From NCBI GenBank assembly GCA_032716605.1, contig CM064530.1, positions 10,126,058 through 10,190,057 of the forward strand: DNA of 64,000 bases, given 5' to 3'. Below, one piece after another: positions 42,862-54,215 of this stretch. The DNA comes from Paralithodes platypus. Its lineage: Eukaryota; Arthropoda; Malacostraca; Decapoda; Lithodidae. How positions within the stretch are numbered: the stretch's first letter is position 1; each line of letters opens with the position of its first letter. The notes under the pieces are model-generated. The model made no database searches. It had not been told where the DNA came from and saw nothing but the letters and a program-made list of their open reading frames with translations. Made by a program: the position numbers and the translations under genes.

Positions 42862-43130
42862 TGACTGGGACAATAAGGCAATACAAGTTAATGGGGAATA
42901 CCTAAGCAACCTCAGATTTACTGATGAAGTAGGTTTTTTGACTCAGGGTAAGAGTTACAACAAATGATGGAAGATCTAAACAGAGAAAAACTTCAGACTG
43001 GACTGAACTTTAATAAAACGAAAACCAAAATTATAGTTAATCGTAAAGACAGAAGATGAGGTAATAGAAGCAGTTGAAAAATATATATACCTAGGCCAAG
43101 TTGTAAAGGCAAACTCAGATCACTCTAGAA
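42862..43130 (+). pseudogene. RTE-like reverse-transcriptase fragment
   Basis: The translation shows VNGEYLSNLRFTDEVVFLT (the F[AT]DD region; the catalytic Asp pair reads DE), then, across stops, an FNKTKTKI-like stretch, and finally VEKYIYLGQVVKAN. The motif order matches RTE-type RT palm and thumb. Multiple stops. It may be the missing RT part of the family whose tails lie at 27535 and 30780. Confidence 0.65.
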
Positions 43131-43209
43131 ATGCCTGTCCACGACTTTACAAATTGTGGAGTTGAAGTTGAGGATCACTGTTGAGAAGCAGATGAAAAAT
43201 GAGATAGAG

Positions 43210-43556
43210 TTAAGGGAGAAGGGTATATTTTTTGGTTCGATTATTTCATATATGTATTTATTTTTTCCTCCCTAGACCTCCATCAAACTTTAACAAAACA
43301 ATCCATTAGATCCCCCTTCTAGATAAATTTGTAAATTTTTCGGTAGGCCAGTTCTTCTAAAATTACACTCACTATCATTCGCCAGGAAAAATAATCGACA
43401 CCTAAATAGCACGAAAGGTCTTAATATTGACAAAGAAATGGGGCGAAATATCTTAAAATCGACAAACTAATGGGACAAACATCTATAAATCTGAAAACTA
43501 ATGGGGTTAAACATGAGGGAGAAGGGAGTCTAGAAAAAACGACCCATCTCCCTTGA
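43210..43556 (+). mobile_element. Family A element
   Basis: TTAAGGGAGAAGGG at the left and CCATCTCCCTTGA at the right. The central palindrome is deleted. Copy 2 of the host duplicate (53769-53780) is empty here. Confidence 0.8.
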
Positions 43557-43768
43557 ACCCACACAGTACCGGTGACGTCTTTTTAATTATATTCTGGCAA
43601 CTCATAGACGATTTTATTCAGATTAGGAAAGACCTTTAGCAATAATAAGGCTTCAAACTATCTCAACCAACCCTTTTAGCTACTGTCGATCTTTCTTAAG
43701 CTGCATACTATCGTCTAAATATAGCTAGAATAAAAGATAACACACGTCGCTGGTACTCAAGGGGTTAA
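43553..43768 (+). mobile_element. Family C fold-back element
   Basis: It begins at the degenerate TTGA shared with the A element, CCCACACAGTACCGGTGACG, and ends GTCGCTGGTACTCAAGGGGTTAA. Confidence 0.8.
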
Positions 43769-43952
43769 TGATTACAAAAGAGTTGCTAGGTGAGAGGTAG
43801 TGCCTTCTTAGCATCACAAAGGATGGCTGAACCTGGGTATTGATTGGTGTTCACGAAGTACAAGTGTAACGGTCGTACTCGATAAGGGATGAATGACTCC
43901 GTCTACTTGAATTATGATCTTCTGATTTAAATATAAGTAGATACAAAGGAAA

Positions 43953-44212
43953 GTTTACTGTTTTAAGATATTTATCACTATCCAGATGTCGATTTATCCC
44001 TGGCAAGCGATAGCGAGCCAGTCCTTTATGGAGAAATCCGGCTTCGCCGTAGACATTTTTCTATTGAAAAAATTACAAATTTAGCCAGCTGTCTAACTCA
44101 TTATCATGGCTCTCTATTGCTCACCAGGTATAAATCGACACCTGGATGGGGATAAATGCTTTAAAACAGTGGGCTGAATGGATACAACTAGCAGGTCACC
44201 CCCCTAAGTTAA
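43953..44212 (+). mobile_element. Family B fold-back element, left end missing
   Basis: CTGTTTTAAGATATTTATCAC, CCGGCTTCGCCGTAGAC, then ATCGACACCTGGATGGGG and GGTCACCCCCCTAAG. Confidence 0.75.
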
Positions 44213-44236
44213 AGAGGGATCGACTTCACCCATTTG

Positions 44237-44303
44237 ATTGCTAGAGGTCTTTCCTAAACTGATAAACTGATAATAGGCGTCATGATCCTCAAAGGGTTAA
44301 CTT
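44237..44303 (+). mobile_element. Family D right end
   Basis: It has CTAGAGGTCTTTCCTAAACT and GGCGTCATGATCCTCAAAGG-GTTAA. Confidence 0.6.
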
Positions 44304-46800
44304 AGTTACTATGCTTTGCTCTAATTTATAGTCGATTACAGTAGAACATTGTTGGAGCGACATCCAAGAGAATCAAAGGGTTTAATTAGTTATTGAGATC
44401 ACAATAATTCGTAAAATTGGTGGCTTATTTCGGAATATTTTTTTATGTGACTCTACTCAATGTTTAATAATACTAACTTGGAATATATGTCCAGCAGATA
44501 TATAAGATAAGATAATTATAGATTACTTAGTCATTGCGCTTATATTAATGAGGCGCATGGATGCCAGTATTATATATTTTCACTTATGTGGACTTAAAAT
44601 TAAATTAAGTTAGTCCTCTTGAAATAGTTTTCTTTAAACCATCATTGAAAGAAAACAGAAGAGGTTTGGGGTAACTAAATTAAAAATTTCAAGGACTGGC
44701 TGGGGTATTTCAAAGTTTAAAATATGCTACAAATCACGCAAATCGCAAATCGTGTTCTGCGCCTCAGAGGGTTATTGCCATGGAAGGAATGGGAACATTT
44801 GTGAAATTCGTTTCTATCTGAAAACAATTAAAATTATCTCATTTAATTTGTGCAACATTTAAGACAATATAAACAACTGTAAATAAAGTGTTCATCGAGT
44901 AGCATACAAAACTACCTATGGAAGAGGTATTGATGAAACTAAACGATCAATAATAATATATAATTATCTCCCATGCCTACAGCACATACAAAATGGCAAA
45001 CAACGATCGTAGTTTTCTGGGAGCAAGATGTATTCAGGCAGGAAGGAATATAGTAGGCGTAGCAGATCAACACAATTAACCATGGAGAGGTGTACCAAAA
45101 ATTAAAGTTATAGAAAAATCAAACAGAGTACAGATGGATAACAGAAAGTGAGAAGTTAAACGTACGGTATATTAGAAGTGGCAATTTGACAGCTCAAAGT
45201 GAAAAATAACCATTATGAAAATTAATACAGCATATATATAATATTTATAACTTTCAATACGAATTAGAATCCTGTGATAATTACCTCAGGGAATCAAACC
45301 CTATTACCGAGAAATACCGGAGTAGGAGTCTACATATGTAACCACCATAAGCTAAATGGTATAGCAACCAGTTTTCTATGATAGACTACTAGGGAATGCT
45401 TACAGTAACTCAAGGTATTCACAGTAATTCAATCTATACACTACTATGCAGAACAATATACATTTTATGACGTGGTTATGTGGTCAAAGAGGCAGATTTC
45501 ATACTCATCTCATCTCAGGCTTTAGGATTCTAGGTCTTAAATATAACTATATGTTAGTTGAATAATAAAATCTAAATTAATTACTAATACTAAATTCATG
45601 ACTGCTTCTAAATTTGTGACTATTAGTCTTAAGGTAATCATTGCTACTAAATAACTGCAAAATCACCAATGAGTTATATACAATTGAATGTACTACTGCT
45701 AAAGGAATGAATGCGTACTGATTTGTTATGTTCAATAGGACCCTTAACCCTTCTCACCCGGGTGGCCTACATAAGCTCCATATCGAGTTTTCTCCATAAC
45801 ACATGGCTGGCCTACATAGCTCCATAGCCTTATTTCATGGCTTAATACCACTTAAAACCGCACTAGCGAAAGTGTTGTTGTCCTACCAGATGGTCCGTAT
45901 AACCAACACGAACAAACACATATTGCCAGTCAGTCATGTGACTCCTGCTTTCATGCAAGCCTATGAAAGATTGTATTGCTTTGCCTGAGTCCTGAAAGCA
46001 GACAACAGTGACTTAGGATTGGTTACAATGGGGAAATTTATCAGTAATCAATAATAAATATAATCAATATTATTACATAATACACAATACATAATCCATA
46101 ATCAATTGTTGAACGAACGTAAATAGACCGTAGCCGTGGCCGCTGCTACTGTGTTGCCATATTCGAACAGTGCTCAGTATCATAACAAAACACTAGGTTT
46201 TATTTCGCACCTCACAGAATAACCGCTTCACCCATCACAAGATAAAACCGAGTACTATCTCTGGTAAGTATATAAACTAAGTTAGGCCATTTATTTGCAG
46301 AGATAAGAGTATCTGTAAATGACGAAACTCGGGAGCATACACGGTTCTACGGCCATAACTAACCTACTAATTTTCACCATAAAAACTGAACCACTTGGTC
46401 TAGATCTAGACTCTAGAGACTTCTAGTCTTCACCCATTGCAAGATAACAGCGAGTAATGCCGCTGGATATACTGTATATATATAACCTAGGGGGATTGGA
46501 CCTGAGTATATACACATACAGGTTAGGTCAATGTTTTGCATATATATAAGCGCACCAAAATCCCGAGAATTCAACGAAACATCCGGTTAAATCGTTCGCG
46601 GGAAGGTATAAATGGTCGTTCGGCGAGGTTTAAGCACCACAAATAACGCAGACCATGCTTACCCATGGAACATTTGGTGGTGCTTCGATGCAACCCCGTT
46701 CGTGAATCGCACTCATAGAAGAGGGATGTGTAAAACTGAATGTATTTTTCTCGTGTCAATTATTTCCATACAACCATCAGAGAAAGATACAATATCAGAC
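44304..46800. other. AT-rich intergenic sequence, no gene recognised
   Basis: Short frames (for example 45803-45988 and 46612-46824) have no domain, splice context or codon bias like the CP genes. At 45744 TTAACCCTTCTCACCCGGG resembles a family G terminus, but I could not find a matching right end. A poly-T run lies at 46808-46822. Confidence 0.55.
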
Positions 46801-47035
46801 AATAATATTTTTTTTTTTTTTTAACAGGCTATACGAAGAAGACCTACTAAAACAATATTATTCGGAAAAGATAAAAGGAAAGAAGAGGCAACGAGAATAA
46901 TTAAAACAATCTGGAAAGAAAGATAAAAATTATTAAACTCATTCACGTGATATGATAATAACGAAACAAATGGGGTGGGGGGGGGGGTGGCAATAGGCAG
47001 GACAAGATGGGTTAACAAGCTCAACATGAATCGGT

Positions 47036-47660
47036 TTAACCCGGGAATGGCTCCGAGACTCTTAAGAGGTTTTACTGGGCGAAGGCGACGGGACTCTTAA
47101 GATCCAAGGCCTAAAAAAGGCCTTTTAAAAGACCCCAGTGGCACTTAAAACATAGAAATATGTGATTAAGTGAGATAATTCCCCTCCATACCTCTTATCA
47201 CACCTCCACATGTGTCCAACCCCCCCCTCCCTTCAATTATCTCCTATTTTTCCTCTTATTCCCTTGTTTATCGGTTTATTTCCGAGCCAATATCCCCCAC
47301 CCGGTTTCAAGGTCGAAGGGGAGGCATATAGAGATTGTAGCAAGAGAGAGACTTCACTTGCAAGGCCTCAGTGTTGATCGATAAGTGAGAGGGGGAGGGT
47401 GTGTGCCACGCCGACTCTCCACTCATGAATGAACCGGTCGGCATTACTTCGTCTTTCTCACCCTCCAAATACTATTCCCACTTGTTTTATTGTTGTTACA
47501 TGTTAATTATCTTCTTAGTAAATGTAACATAGGCCCATATGAGTAAGTAGTAATAATATTTATCGGATAATGACTATTTTCGTCGGGAATGAGCCTCAAT
47601 ACGTTCGCTTGGCGGGCACTTTCAAATACCGGAACCATAGCTTCGCCGTTTAAAGGTTAA
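47036..47660. other. Possible TTAA-bounded segment, plus plain sequence
   Basis: It starts TTAACCCGGGAATGGCTCCG and is bounded on the right by the TTAA of the next element. GGGAATG and GGGCG-containing motifs recur at both ends (47041-47090 and 47585-47612), but the ends do not pair well. A poly-G run lies at 46975-46987. No gene seen. Confidence 0.3.
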
Positions 47661-47990
47661 GGGGAGATTTCCACTGGAGGGATTTTTTTTCTGGATCCAT
47701 TTCTGCACATGTTTAGCCCAATTGCTTGAAATTTTAAGATGTTCACCCTATTAGTTTTGCGATTTTAAGAGCTTTCACACGATTTTTGCCAAATTTAAGA
47801 CCTTTTGTGCCATTTAGGTGTCAATTTTTTTCTGGCGAGCGATAGCAAGCCTGTAATTAATGAGGAATCGGCCTTCGGCCGGGACATTTTTCTACCGAAA
47901 AATGTACAAATTTATCTTGAAAGAGGGTCTAGCGGGTTTAATTTTAAGCTTGATGGAGGTCTAGGGAACATAGTAAAAACCTGCCCTTAA
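47657..47990 (-). mobile_element. Family A element, full length, minus strand
   Basis: TTAAGGGGAGATTTCCACTG at the left and ACCTGCCCTTAA at the right, with CTGGCGAGCGATAGC, CGGCCTTCGGCCGGG and AAGCTTGATGGAGG. Confidence 0.86.
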
Positions 47991-48159
47991 TGGTGAGGAG
48001 AGATAGTGGTTGGGTGGAGGAACTGCTTCTTGGTTGCTACAGTATACTAATAAAAACTAACTCTATTGTGTGGGAGGATATGCTTGTTGGGAGATGTGCT
48101 CATTCTAATATTAGAATGTAGGCAATCAATATTTTAAGGCAGGCATTGGCAAATCTACC

Positions 48160-48160
<1 letters not shown>

Positions 48161-48241
<81 letters not shown>
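48161..48241. repeat. (GA)n upstream of CP5
   Basis: About 78 bp of pure GA, ending about 85 bp before the TATA box; a short (CT)n follows at 48268-48290. Confidence 0.93.
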
Positions 48242-48242
<1 letters not shown>

Positions 48243-48295
48243 AATCTATTGTGACAGGAGGGCGGGTCTCTCACTCTCTCTCTTTCTCTCACTGA

Positions 48296-48359
48296 TGATT
48301 ACACACAGGAGAGGGCTGGTGAGAGTATATATGAAGCTGTGAACGGGAGCCTAGTCAGT
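48296..48359 (+). promoter_or_regulatory. CP5 proximal and core promoter
   Basis: ACACACAGGAGAGGGCTGGT at 48301-48320, TATATAT at 48326-48332, TCAGT at 48355-48359 (A at 48357, TATA at -31). Confidence 0.88.
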
Positions 48360-48377
48360 CTCGAGCTAAACTCCACA

Positions 48378-49419
48378 ATGAACACCAAGGTACAGAATCT
48401 ATATCTAAATATTTAGTAAATAAATAGAGACAAAATTGTTTCACAAGCAATGATATGATTTACAACACAAACAATAACTTGCTCATTATCAATGCTCATT
48501 TTGTATATAACTTAGCAATACATGGAGCACTACTAAGAATCAGATCGATACAAAACACTATCTTTACCACTACGCATGGTTGGTCATTAAAGTGGTTGCT
48601 TTTATCTAAAACAGATAATGTTGATTTATTGCTTTATATCTCATTTGACTTGCCTCGACATTATCCGGATATACTCTACATGCACATACTCAATTATTAT
48701 AATAGATTCATGCAAGGCACACGCTTTTTGTATAATTGGGCATAATTATTTATGATTGTCTTTGTTTCCACCCACAGATAGTTATCCTGCTGGGCCTTGC
48801 TGCCCTGGTTGCTGCTGACAGCGATGAGTTCCGTAGATACGGATCGGACTCAGGCGTAAGTACAGTATAATTAATAGAACAATGTTTCGTTTGCATAACA
48901 AATATTATAAGATGTTTCAATGTAGCCTACATAAAACGAATGTTAAAATGAATTCCGAAAAGATGACAGAATGAATAATAACAACACTTGAGGAGGAACA
49001 CTTACAGTCTGAAGAAGAAATCTGCAATACTTCGTCAGTAAAGGGCTCCTCCTTGAACGGCGTTTTTCATGCATACATAAAACGATTATTCAAGTAAAAC
49101 TTCTCACCAACAGTCATTCGAGTCGAGCGAGGCCAAGTACGAGTTCCAGTGGGCCGTAGATGACGATTCCTCTGACAACCACTACGGCCACCAGGAGGCC
49201 CGTGATGGCGACAATACCCAGGGGTCGTACTATGTGCAGCTTCCCGACGGTCGTCTCCAGACAGTCAAGTACTTTGTGGATGGTGATTCTGGCTACGTTG
49301 CCGATGTCAGGTACGACGGTTCAGCTTCCTTCGAGTCCGGATCCTACGAGTCTGGATCCTTCGAATCCCGTGAGAGCTACCGCCCCCGCTACAGGTTCGA
49401 CTCCAACGAGTCCAAGTAA
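48378..49419 (+). CDS. CP5: RR-2 (pro-resilin-like) cuticle protein, second subtype
   Basis: Exons are 48378-48389 (MNTK), 48778-48855 and 49114-49419, phase 0, with donors GTACAG and GTAAGT. The product is 131 residues. The signal peptide core is IVILLGLAALVAA; the mature start is DSDEFRRYGSDSG. The RR-2 domain shows YEFQW, HQEARDGD, GSYYVQLPDGR and GYVADVRYDG, with a more divergent QTVKYFVDG strand than its neighbours. The tail is SYESGSFESRESY, then RPRYRFDSNESK, the subtype shared with CP7 and (before its stop) CP6. The 3' UTR has CTCTGTACAAA and a TATATATTTATT stretch, then ATTAAA. Confidence 0.93.
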
Positions 49420-49596
49420 ATGACTCTACTGATACAATGCTATGGTGAATGGATACTTGCTATATCAGGCTGGTCAATTATCTCTGTACAAATCAGATTA
49501 ATTATGTATATATTTATTGTCTCAACAAATGTGGCCGTATTTATTAAACAAAATTCTTGCAATTATTATTTGTTTTGGTCCAACCGTGAAGTGAAG

Positions 49597-49870
49597 CTAT
49601 ATACATTGTGTGCTCAATCTTGTCTCAATGTAGAACCAGGACAGGTTTCCAAATACAAAATGCTTCTGTTTAATAAAATTCCTGAACACACGGCGTTCGA
49701 AAGACTGTAAGTGGTAGGAAGAAGGAAAGAGTCTGAGGAAGTGATTTCTATGGCTAAAGATCGCGTAAAAGAAAAACTGCAAAATGGCTAACACTTGGGT
49801 TGGAGAGTTAAACAGATTTGGCGTGAGACCGTGTTGAAAGACACGTGTGCTCTCCACAAGGGCTCAGCCA
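49597..49870 (-). pseudogene. LINE ORF2 C-terminal fragment
   Basis: The minus-strand frame 49857-49597 carries SVFQHG-like sequence then NLFNSPTQVLAILQFF and SYHLQSFERRVF, the ending seen in the element at 38262-38700 (CCTGAACACACG and a GTTTAACTC-type block). It is too short to act. Confidence 0.55.
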
Positions 49871-50474
49871 CACGATCCGTTTCGCAGCTTGGTTTCGGAG
49901 CATAGTATCTAAATTTTGCTCAAACACTAATCTTGAAAACAGAAACACTGAACCACCTACCCCTCGTTGGCAGTTACGGGTGGGATCCAAATAGTTACAT
50001 GGTCACTTACGGGTGTTCTTATCACACCACACACAAGCGGCCATAGCTCTCTCACCTCCCTTCCCAGCAGACTCCCACACACTGACCGAGACCGTAGGGG
50101 AGCCGGTTCCCTGTAAAACACTCTGTCTGCTAAACAGTGGTCAGAAACATGCTCCGACACCTCTGCCTCGACACTGATCCAACATGTGTTTGAACACCAC
50201 ACGTGGCTTTAGTTAGTTAGTTAGTTAGTTAAGATAGCATTTCAGAGGCTATCAACCATATTGGATTATTAAGCCAGCACACTGTAAGTCAAGAATAACG
50301 TCAGGACTGGAGCGTCTCTTATTCCAGTCCCTTCTACGTGGCAACTGATCATGTAGCGGATTCCTAAATGGGGGGGGGGGGAATCTACAACCACCGATAC
50401 AATTACCGTATATACCGGCGTATAAGAAACATTTCTAAACGATATAATATGGTACAGTACTATGAACGACAACA
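49871..50474. other. Unassigned sequence with (TTAG)n
   Basis: A minus-strand frame of 81 codons (50202-49957) has no recognised domain. TTAG repeats lie at 50211-50231 and a poly-G run at 50371-50380. Confidence 0.4.
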
Positions 50475-50628
50475 GTTCGTTCCCCTAACCAGCCACTGAG
50501 TGAATCCGAAACACCTGGGGGTCGAAAAAACGAAGCATTTATTGAGTGTAAATGGCACTTCTTGCAGATGCTTCGTATTCGACCCCCAGGTGTTTCAGAT
50601 TCTCACAGTGACTGTTTGGGGGAACGAC
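50475..50628. repeat. Long palindrome
   Basis: GTTCGTTCCCCTAACCAG..., AAACACCTGGGGGTCGAA and ACGAAGCAT are inverted as ATGCTTCGT, TTCGACCCCCAGGTGTTT and ...GGGGGAACGAC. The arms are about 65-70 bp around a 20-25-bp loop. It is probably a fold-back MITE; a single copy in this window. Confidence 0.8.
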
Positions 50629-50651
50629 CTTTTGCCGTTGATAGTAAACTC

Positions 50652-50865
50652 CTATAGTCTATTCGCTGTAAGTAGGCGATAAATCATGAACTCTAACCTT
50701 TGAAACTAAAAAACGATTAGAGTAATCGAGCTAATGTTTCTACCAAGTGGGAAGAGTCAGTCAAGGAATAGCTGTGGAAATTTACAGCCAATTTGCTCTT
50801 GCCCTTTTAGAATTACAGAGGATAGAGGTCATGATTCCTCGCCTACTTACAGTGAATAGACTATA
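50652..50865. mobile_element. Family H element, complete
   Basis: TATAGTCTATTCGCTGTAAG at the left is inverted as CTTACAGTGAATAGACTATA at the right; the core AATAGCTGTGGAAATTTACAGCC is shared. Confidence 0.75.
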
Positions 50866-50995
50866 CATATGATAAACCTGAGACAGTAAACATTGAATGA
50901 GGAAAAATACTGACTCGAGCATAATAGTTGAAAGGGAATGTTTCAAAATATTCATCAGCATGGCAGAATTATTGTTACAGAAAGTGTGTACCACC

Positions 50996-51355
50996 TTAAT
51001 GGGACATGGGCCGTTTTTCAGGTCCCCCTTCTTCCTTATACTTAGCCCCTCCAGTTTTCATAGTTTATGATGTTAGGCCCATTAGTTTGACGATTTTAAT
51101 ACCTTTCGCCCTATTTCGTTGTCAATTTTAAGACATTTCGTGCCTTTAGGGTGTCGATTTTTTCTTGGCGAGCGATAGCAAGCCTGTAACTTTAAGAGTA
51201 ACCGGTCTTAGGCCAGGATGTTTTTTTTTTTATCGAAAAACATACACATTTATCTTGAACGGGGGTCTAGGTTTTATTTCTTCTAAGCTTGATGGAGGTT
51301 TAGCGAGGAAACTAAAAACAATAATTATTACCAAAAAACCCGGCCACTAGCCCCT
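50996..51355 (-). mobile_element. Family A element, minus strand
   Basis: TTAATGGGACATGGGCCG to GGCCACTAGCCCCTC, with TCTTGGCGAGCGATAGC, a poly-T run (51220-51230) and AAGCTTGATGGAGGTTTAG. Confidence 0.75.
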
Positions 51356-51537
51356 CAATTTGTCGGCGATTGTAGGCCTATGAAGAAAATACAGAAGAGC
51401 AGTCACTCATTGGGTTACATGTTGAGCCCACTAGGAGTCTCCGAAGCAAAAATATCTGGTCAAGAATTAAACTGAAAATTCAATACGGCCCCAGACATCT
51501 TAAGTATTATGGACCGCGACTGTACATTACTGTTTAA

Positions 51538-51995
51538 ACGTTGTCAGTACCGGTACCGTCCTTTTAACTTTATTCTGGCTACTATCAGACGGTTTTATTC
51601 GGCTTAAAATGAGCTTCGGGCAATTAACAGGCTTCGAACTATCTCACTTAACCCTTTTTACTACAACAGATCCTTTTTAAACTGCACACAATCGTGCTCA
51701 ATAGGTGGCGTTCTGAGAGTGAGGGTCTGAGTCTGGAGGGTGAGACAGTGAAGCACTTGAACGAAGCAACCAGCCGCTTCAGAGATGGAGCTGCTTCGAG
51801 CCATGAATGGGTGCTTCACATGTCTCACTCCCCAGACTGGAACAAGACCTCACGGGCTTCACCGTGTTGAGCGGTGGAATGTACAGGCTCTCAGCCTATG
51901 CCCGAGAGGGAGTAGTTGGAATATAGAAGAAAAAAAATATATATATAACTAGAATAATATTTAAAAGACGTCACCGGTACAGAAGGAGAAAAACA
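51538..51995 (+). mobile_element. Family C element split by a retroposon insertion
   Basis: The left part 51538-51692 runs GTCAGTACCGGTACCGTCC to TGCACACAATCGT. The right part 51949-51995 resumes TAGAATAATATTTAAAAGAC and ends GTCACCGGTACAGAAGGAG. Confidence 0.7.
51693..51948 (+). mobile_element. About 255-bp SINE-like insertion
   Basis: A GC-rich body (GGTGAGACAGTGAAGCACTT, TGCTTCACATGTCTCACTCC form an inverted pair) ends AGTTGGAATATAGAAGAAAA then (AT)n. GCTTCGAGCC is a poor B-box, so the class is uncertain. The tail matches 20283-20318. Confidence 0.5.
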
Positions 51996-52101
51996 TCAAT
52001 CGAATAGAGTGATGCTACAGTGCGGCGAGTGGCAAGTGATTGGAAAGATAGTTAGAGGACGGGAATAGATATCATTCCACATTTTGGAGAATACCAGCCC
52101 A

Positions 52102-52295
52102 TTAACCCTTTTCTTCATATTCTGGCAACTATTAGACAATTTCATTCAGCTTTGGAAGGACCTCTAGCCATTACAAGACTTCAAACTATCTCAACCAACC
52201 CTTTGAACTACCACAGCTCCTTCCTAAGCTGCATACTATCGTCAAATATAGCTAGAATACAGTATAACAGACGTCGCTGGTACTGAAAGGGTTAA
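52102..52295 (+). mobile_element. Family C fold-back element
   Basis: TTAACCCTTTTCTTCATATT to GACGTCGCTGGTACTGAAAGGGTTAA; arms intact. Confidence 0.8.
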
Positions 52296-52371
52296 GCCAT
52301 CCCACTCATGCACACAACACTACACACATGGACAAACTGTACAGTCGTGGGCATGAATACTTGAGCAACTA

Positions 52372-52702
52372 TTAAGGGGAGGCAGCTGGTTTTTCGAGTC
52401 CTCCTCCTCCCTCTGTTTAGCCCTATTAGTTATGAGATTACAAGACATTCGCCCCATTAGTTTGGCGATTTTCAGACATTTTACCCCTTTTCCTTTGCCA
52501 ATATTAAGACCTTTCGTGCCATTTAGGTGACAATTTATTTTCTGGCGAGCGATAGCGAGCCTGTATTTTAAGAGGAATCGGCCGGGACATGTTTCTACCG
52601 AAAAATTGAACAAATTTATATCAAAGGGGGGGGGGGGGGGTCTTATGGGTGTCTTTTTAAGCTTGATAGAGGTTTAAAGAGCAAACTAAACCCCTTCCTT
52701 AA
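52372..52702 (-). mobile_element. Family A element, minus strand
   Basis: TTAAGGGGAGGCAGCTGG at the left, CCCTTCCTTAA at the right, poly-G at 52627-52640. Palindrome reduced to TCGGCCGGGAC. Confidence 0.83.
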
Positions 52703-53029
52703 ACCATTGAGCCGAACTAGTAAACTATGCTGCACAATACCGTCTGAGCTCCCTTAATGCCACAACAAAAGACAATGAGCAACAACTATACACTGTTTCT
52801 TTTCAACTGACGGTAAATTGCAAAGTTCCCATCAAGATTTCTCAGTTATTTTTAAGGTTTTGTCGTGAAATATGGTGTTAATTATATAAACTTGATCTTA
52901 ATATGATGCAAAAACATAGTAATTTCATATTGTTCCAAGAAGTATCGAACAATTAGCTGCTAAGGGTTTCAATTTATCGTCAGATGAAATGAAACCGAGT
53001 ATAGTTTGTTGTTGTTGTTGCTGTTCCCC

Positions 53030-53625
53030 AGGCTGTCTGGCCGAGCAGTCCCAAGGTCCCGAGCAAGGCCAAGGCCATAACCGAGCATCCCCACAGAACT
53101 CTCCCTGCTTACCACTAAAAAAGCCCAAGTGACCGAAGCCAATCAAAGGCGGGGATCTGAGGAGGGTGCGGAAACGCCCGGGAAACCAAAGCCCCACCCA
53201 AGGCCCTGTGCCCCTCAGCAATTATGAAGGGAAAGTTGAGGGGCAAGGGAAAAATGTGACGCTTTGGCTCCCAATCTGCCAAGCTTTAGGTTGGCACAAT
53301 CTGCCAAGCTCTAGGTTAGCACAATCTGCCAACCTCCAGGTTGGCAGTAGGGAGGTCAATCCACGGAGGAGACGCCGTCACTTTAGATCTAGAAAGTATA
53401 TAAGTAAAAGGAACAGTCAGAGTAAGCTATGGGTATGGCATAGAACGCTCAGCTTTCACTCTGATAGACCAGCCCATCACCACATGACTAGAACCGAATC
53501 CTCTCAGCATCAACTAGGAAAGGCCCTAGAAAGCCGCCTTTGGCGGGGGATAGCTCCCCTATTTAACTCCTTTCGGGGTTGGGCACCCACCCCCGAGTAT
53601 AGTGAATGGCAGTAGCTTGACTTCT
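53030..53625. repeat. GC-rich block with three 24-25-bp repeats
   Basis: Base composition changes sharply to GC-rich. CAATCTGCCAAGCTYTAGGT-type units occur three times at 53271-53346. The 149-codon frame through 53166-53615 has no domain. It could be the 5' region of a retroelement; I cannot assign it. Confidence 0.45.
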
Positions 53626-53699
53626 AGCTCATGCAGTTTACCAATATACATTATGCCATTGTATCATAATTGCACTTCCAAACATGCAGCGGAAATAAA

Positions 53700-54135
53700 T
53701 GTCTACAACTGTACAAATAGTGAAGCTGAAGTTGAGCATCACTGTTGAGAAGTAGATGAAAGATGAGATACGATCAGTGGTTACAAAAGAGTTGCTAGGT
53801 GAGAGGTAGTGCCTTATTAGCATCACAAAGGATGGCTGAACCTTGATATTGATTTGTGTTCACGAAGTACAAGTGTAACGGTTCAACTCGTTAACCCCTT
53901 CAGTACCGGTGACGTTATTTTCATTATATTACGACAACTATTAGACGATTTTATTCAGCTTAGGACAGACATTAGTAATTAAGAGGCTACTGACTATCTC
54001 AATTAACTCTTGTAACAACCACAGATCCTTCCAAAGCGGCATAAAATCGTCTAAATATAGCTGAAATAAAACAATCGACATTCCCGGTAGTGAAAGGGTT
54101 AAGGGATGAGTCCGTCTACTTGAAATATGTTCTTT
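53700..54135 (+). repeat. Dispersed duplicate, copy 2
   Basis: Aligned with 43131-43950 outside the insertions. It is continuous where copy 1 holds A and C elements. Confidence 0.75.
53891..54102 (+). mobile_element. Family C fold-back element with TTAA target
   Basis: It is exactly bounded by TTAA (53891-53894 and 54099-54102), with TTAACCCCTTCAGTACCGGT at the left and CCCGGTAGTGAAAGGGTTAA at the right. The matching site in copy 1 (CTCGATAAGGGATGA, 43879-43893) has a single ATAA, showing the pre-insertion state. Confidence 0.88.
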
Positions 54136-54215
54136 AGATGGAACTACAAATATAGAGCACATTTTCTTATTAAAGTATCCTACTATGGTAGATATTGACT
54201 GTATTTAGATGCAGT

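Larger units (their letters stand above)
43131..43950 (+). repeat. Dispersed duplicate, copy 1 (with A and C insertions)
   Basis: 43131-43209 plus 43769-43950 align with 53700-53890 plus 54103-54135 (GTTGAAGTTGAGGATCACTG, ACAAAAGAGTTGCTAGGTGA, GAGGTAGTGCCTTCTTAGCA, GTTCACGAAGTACAAGTGTA). Here the block is split by A and C elements. In copy 2 it is split at another place by a different C element. Confidence 0.75.

Noticed and set aside
45803..45988. A 61-codon frame with a plausible start
   Set aside because: No domain, no promoter motif and AT-type codon use unlike the real exons of the window.
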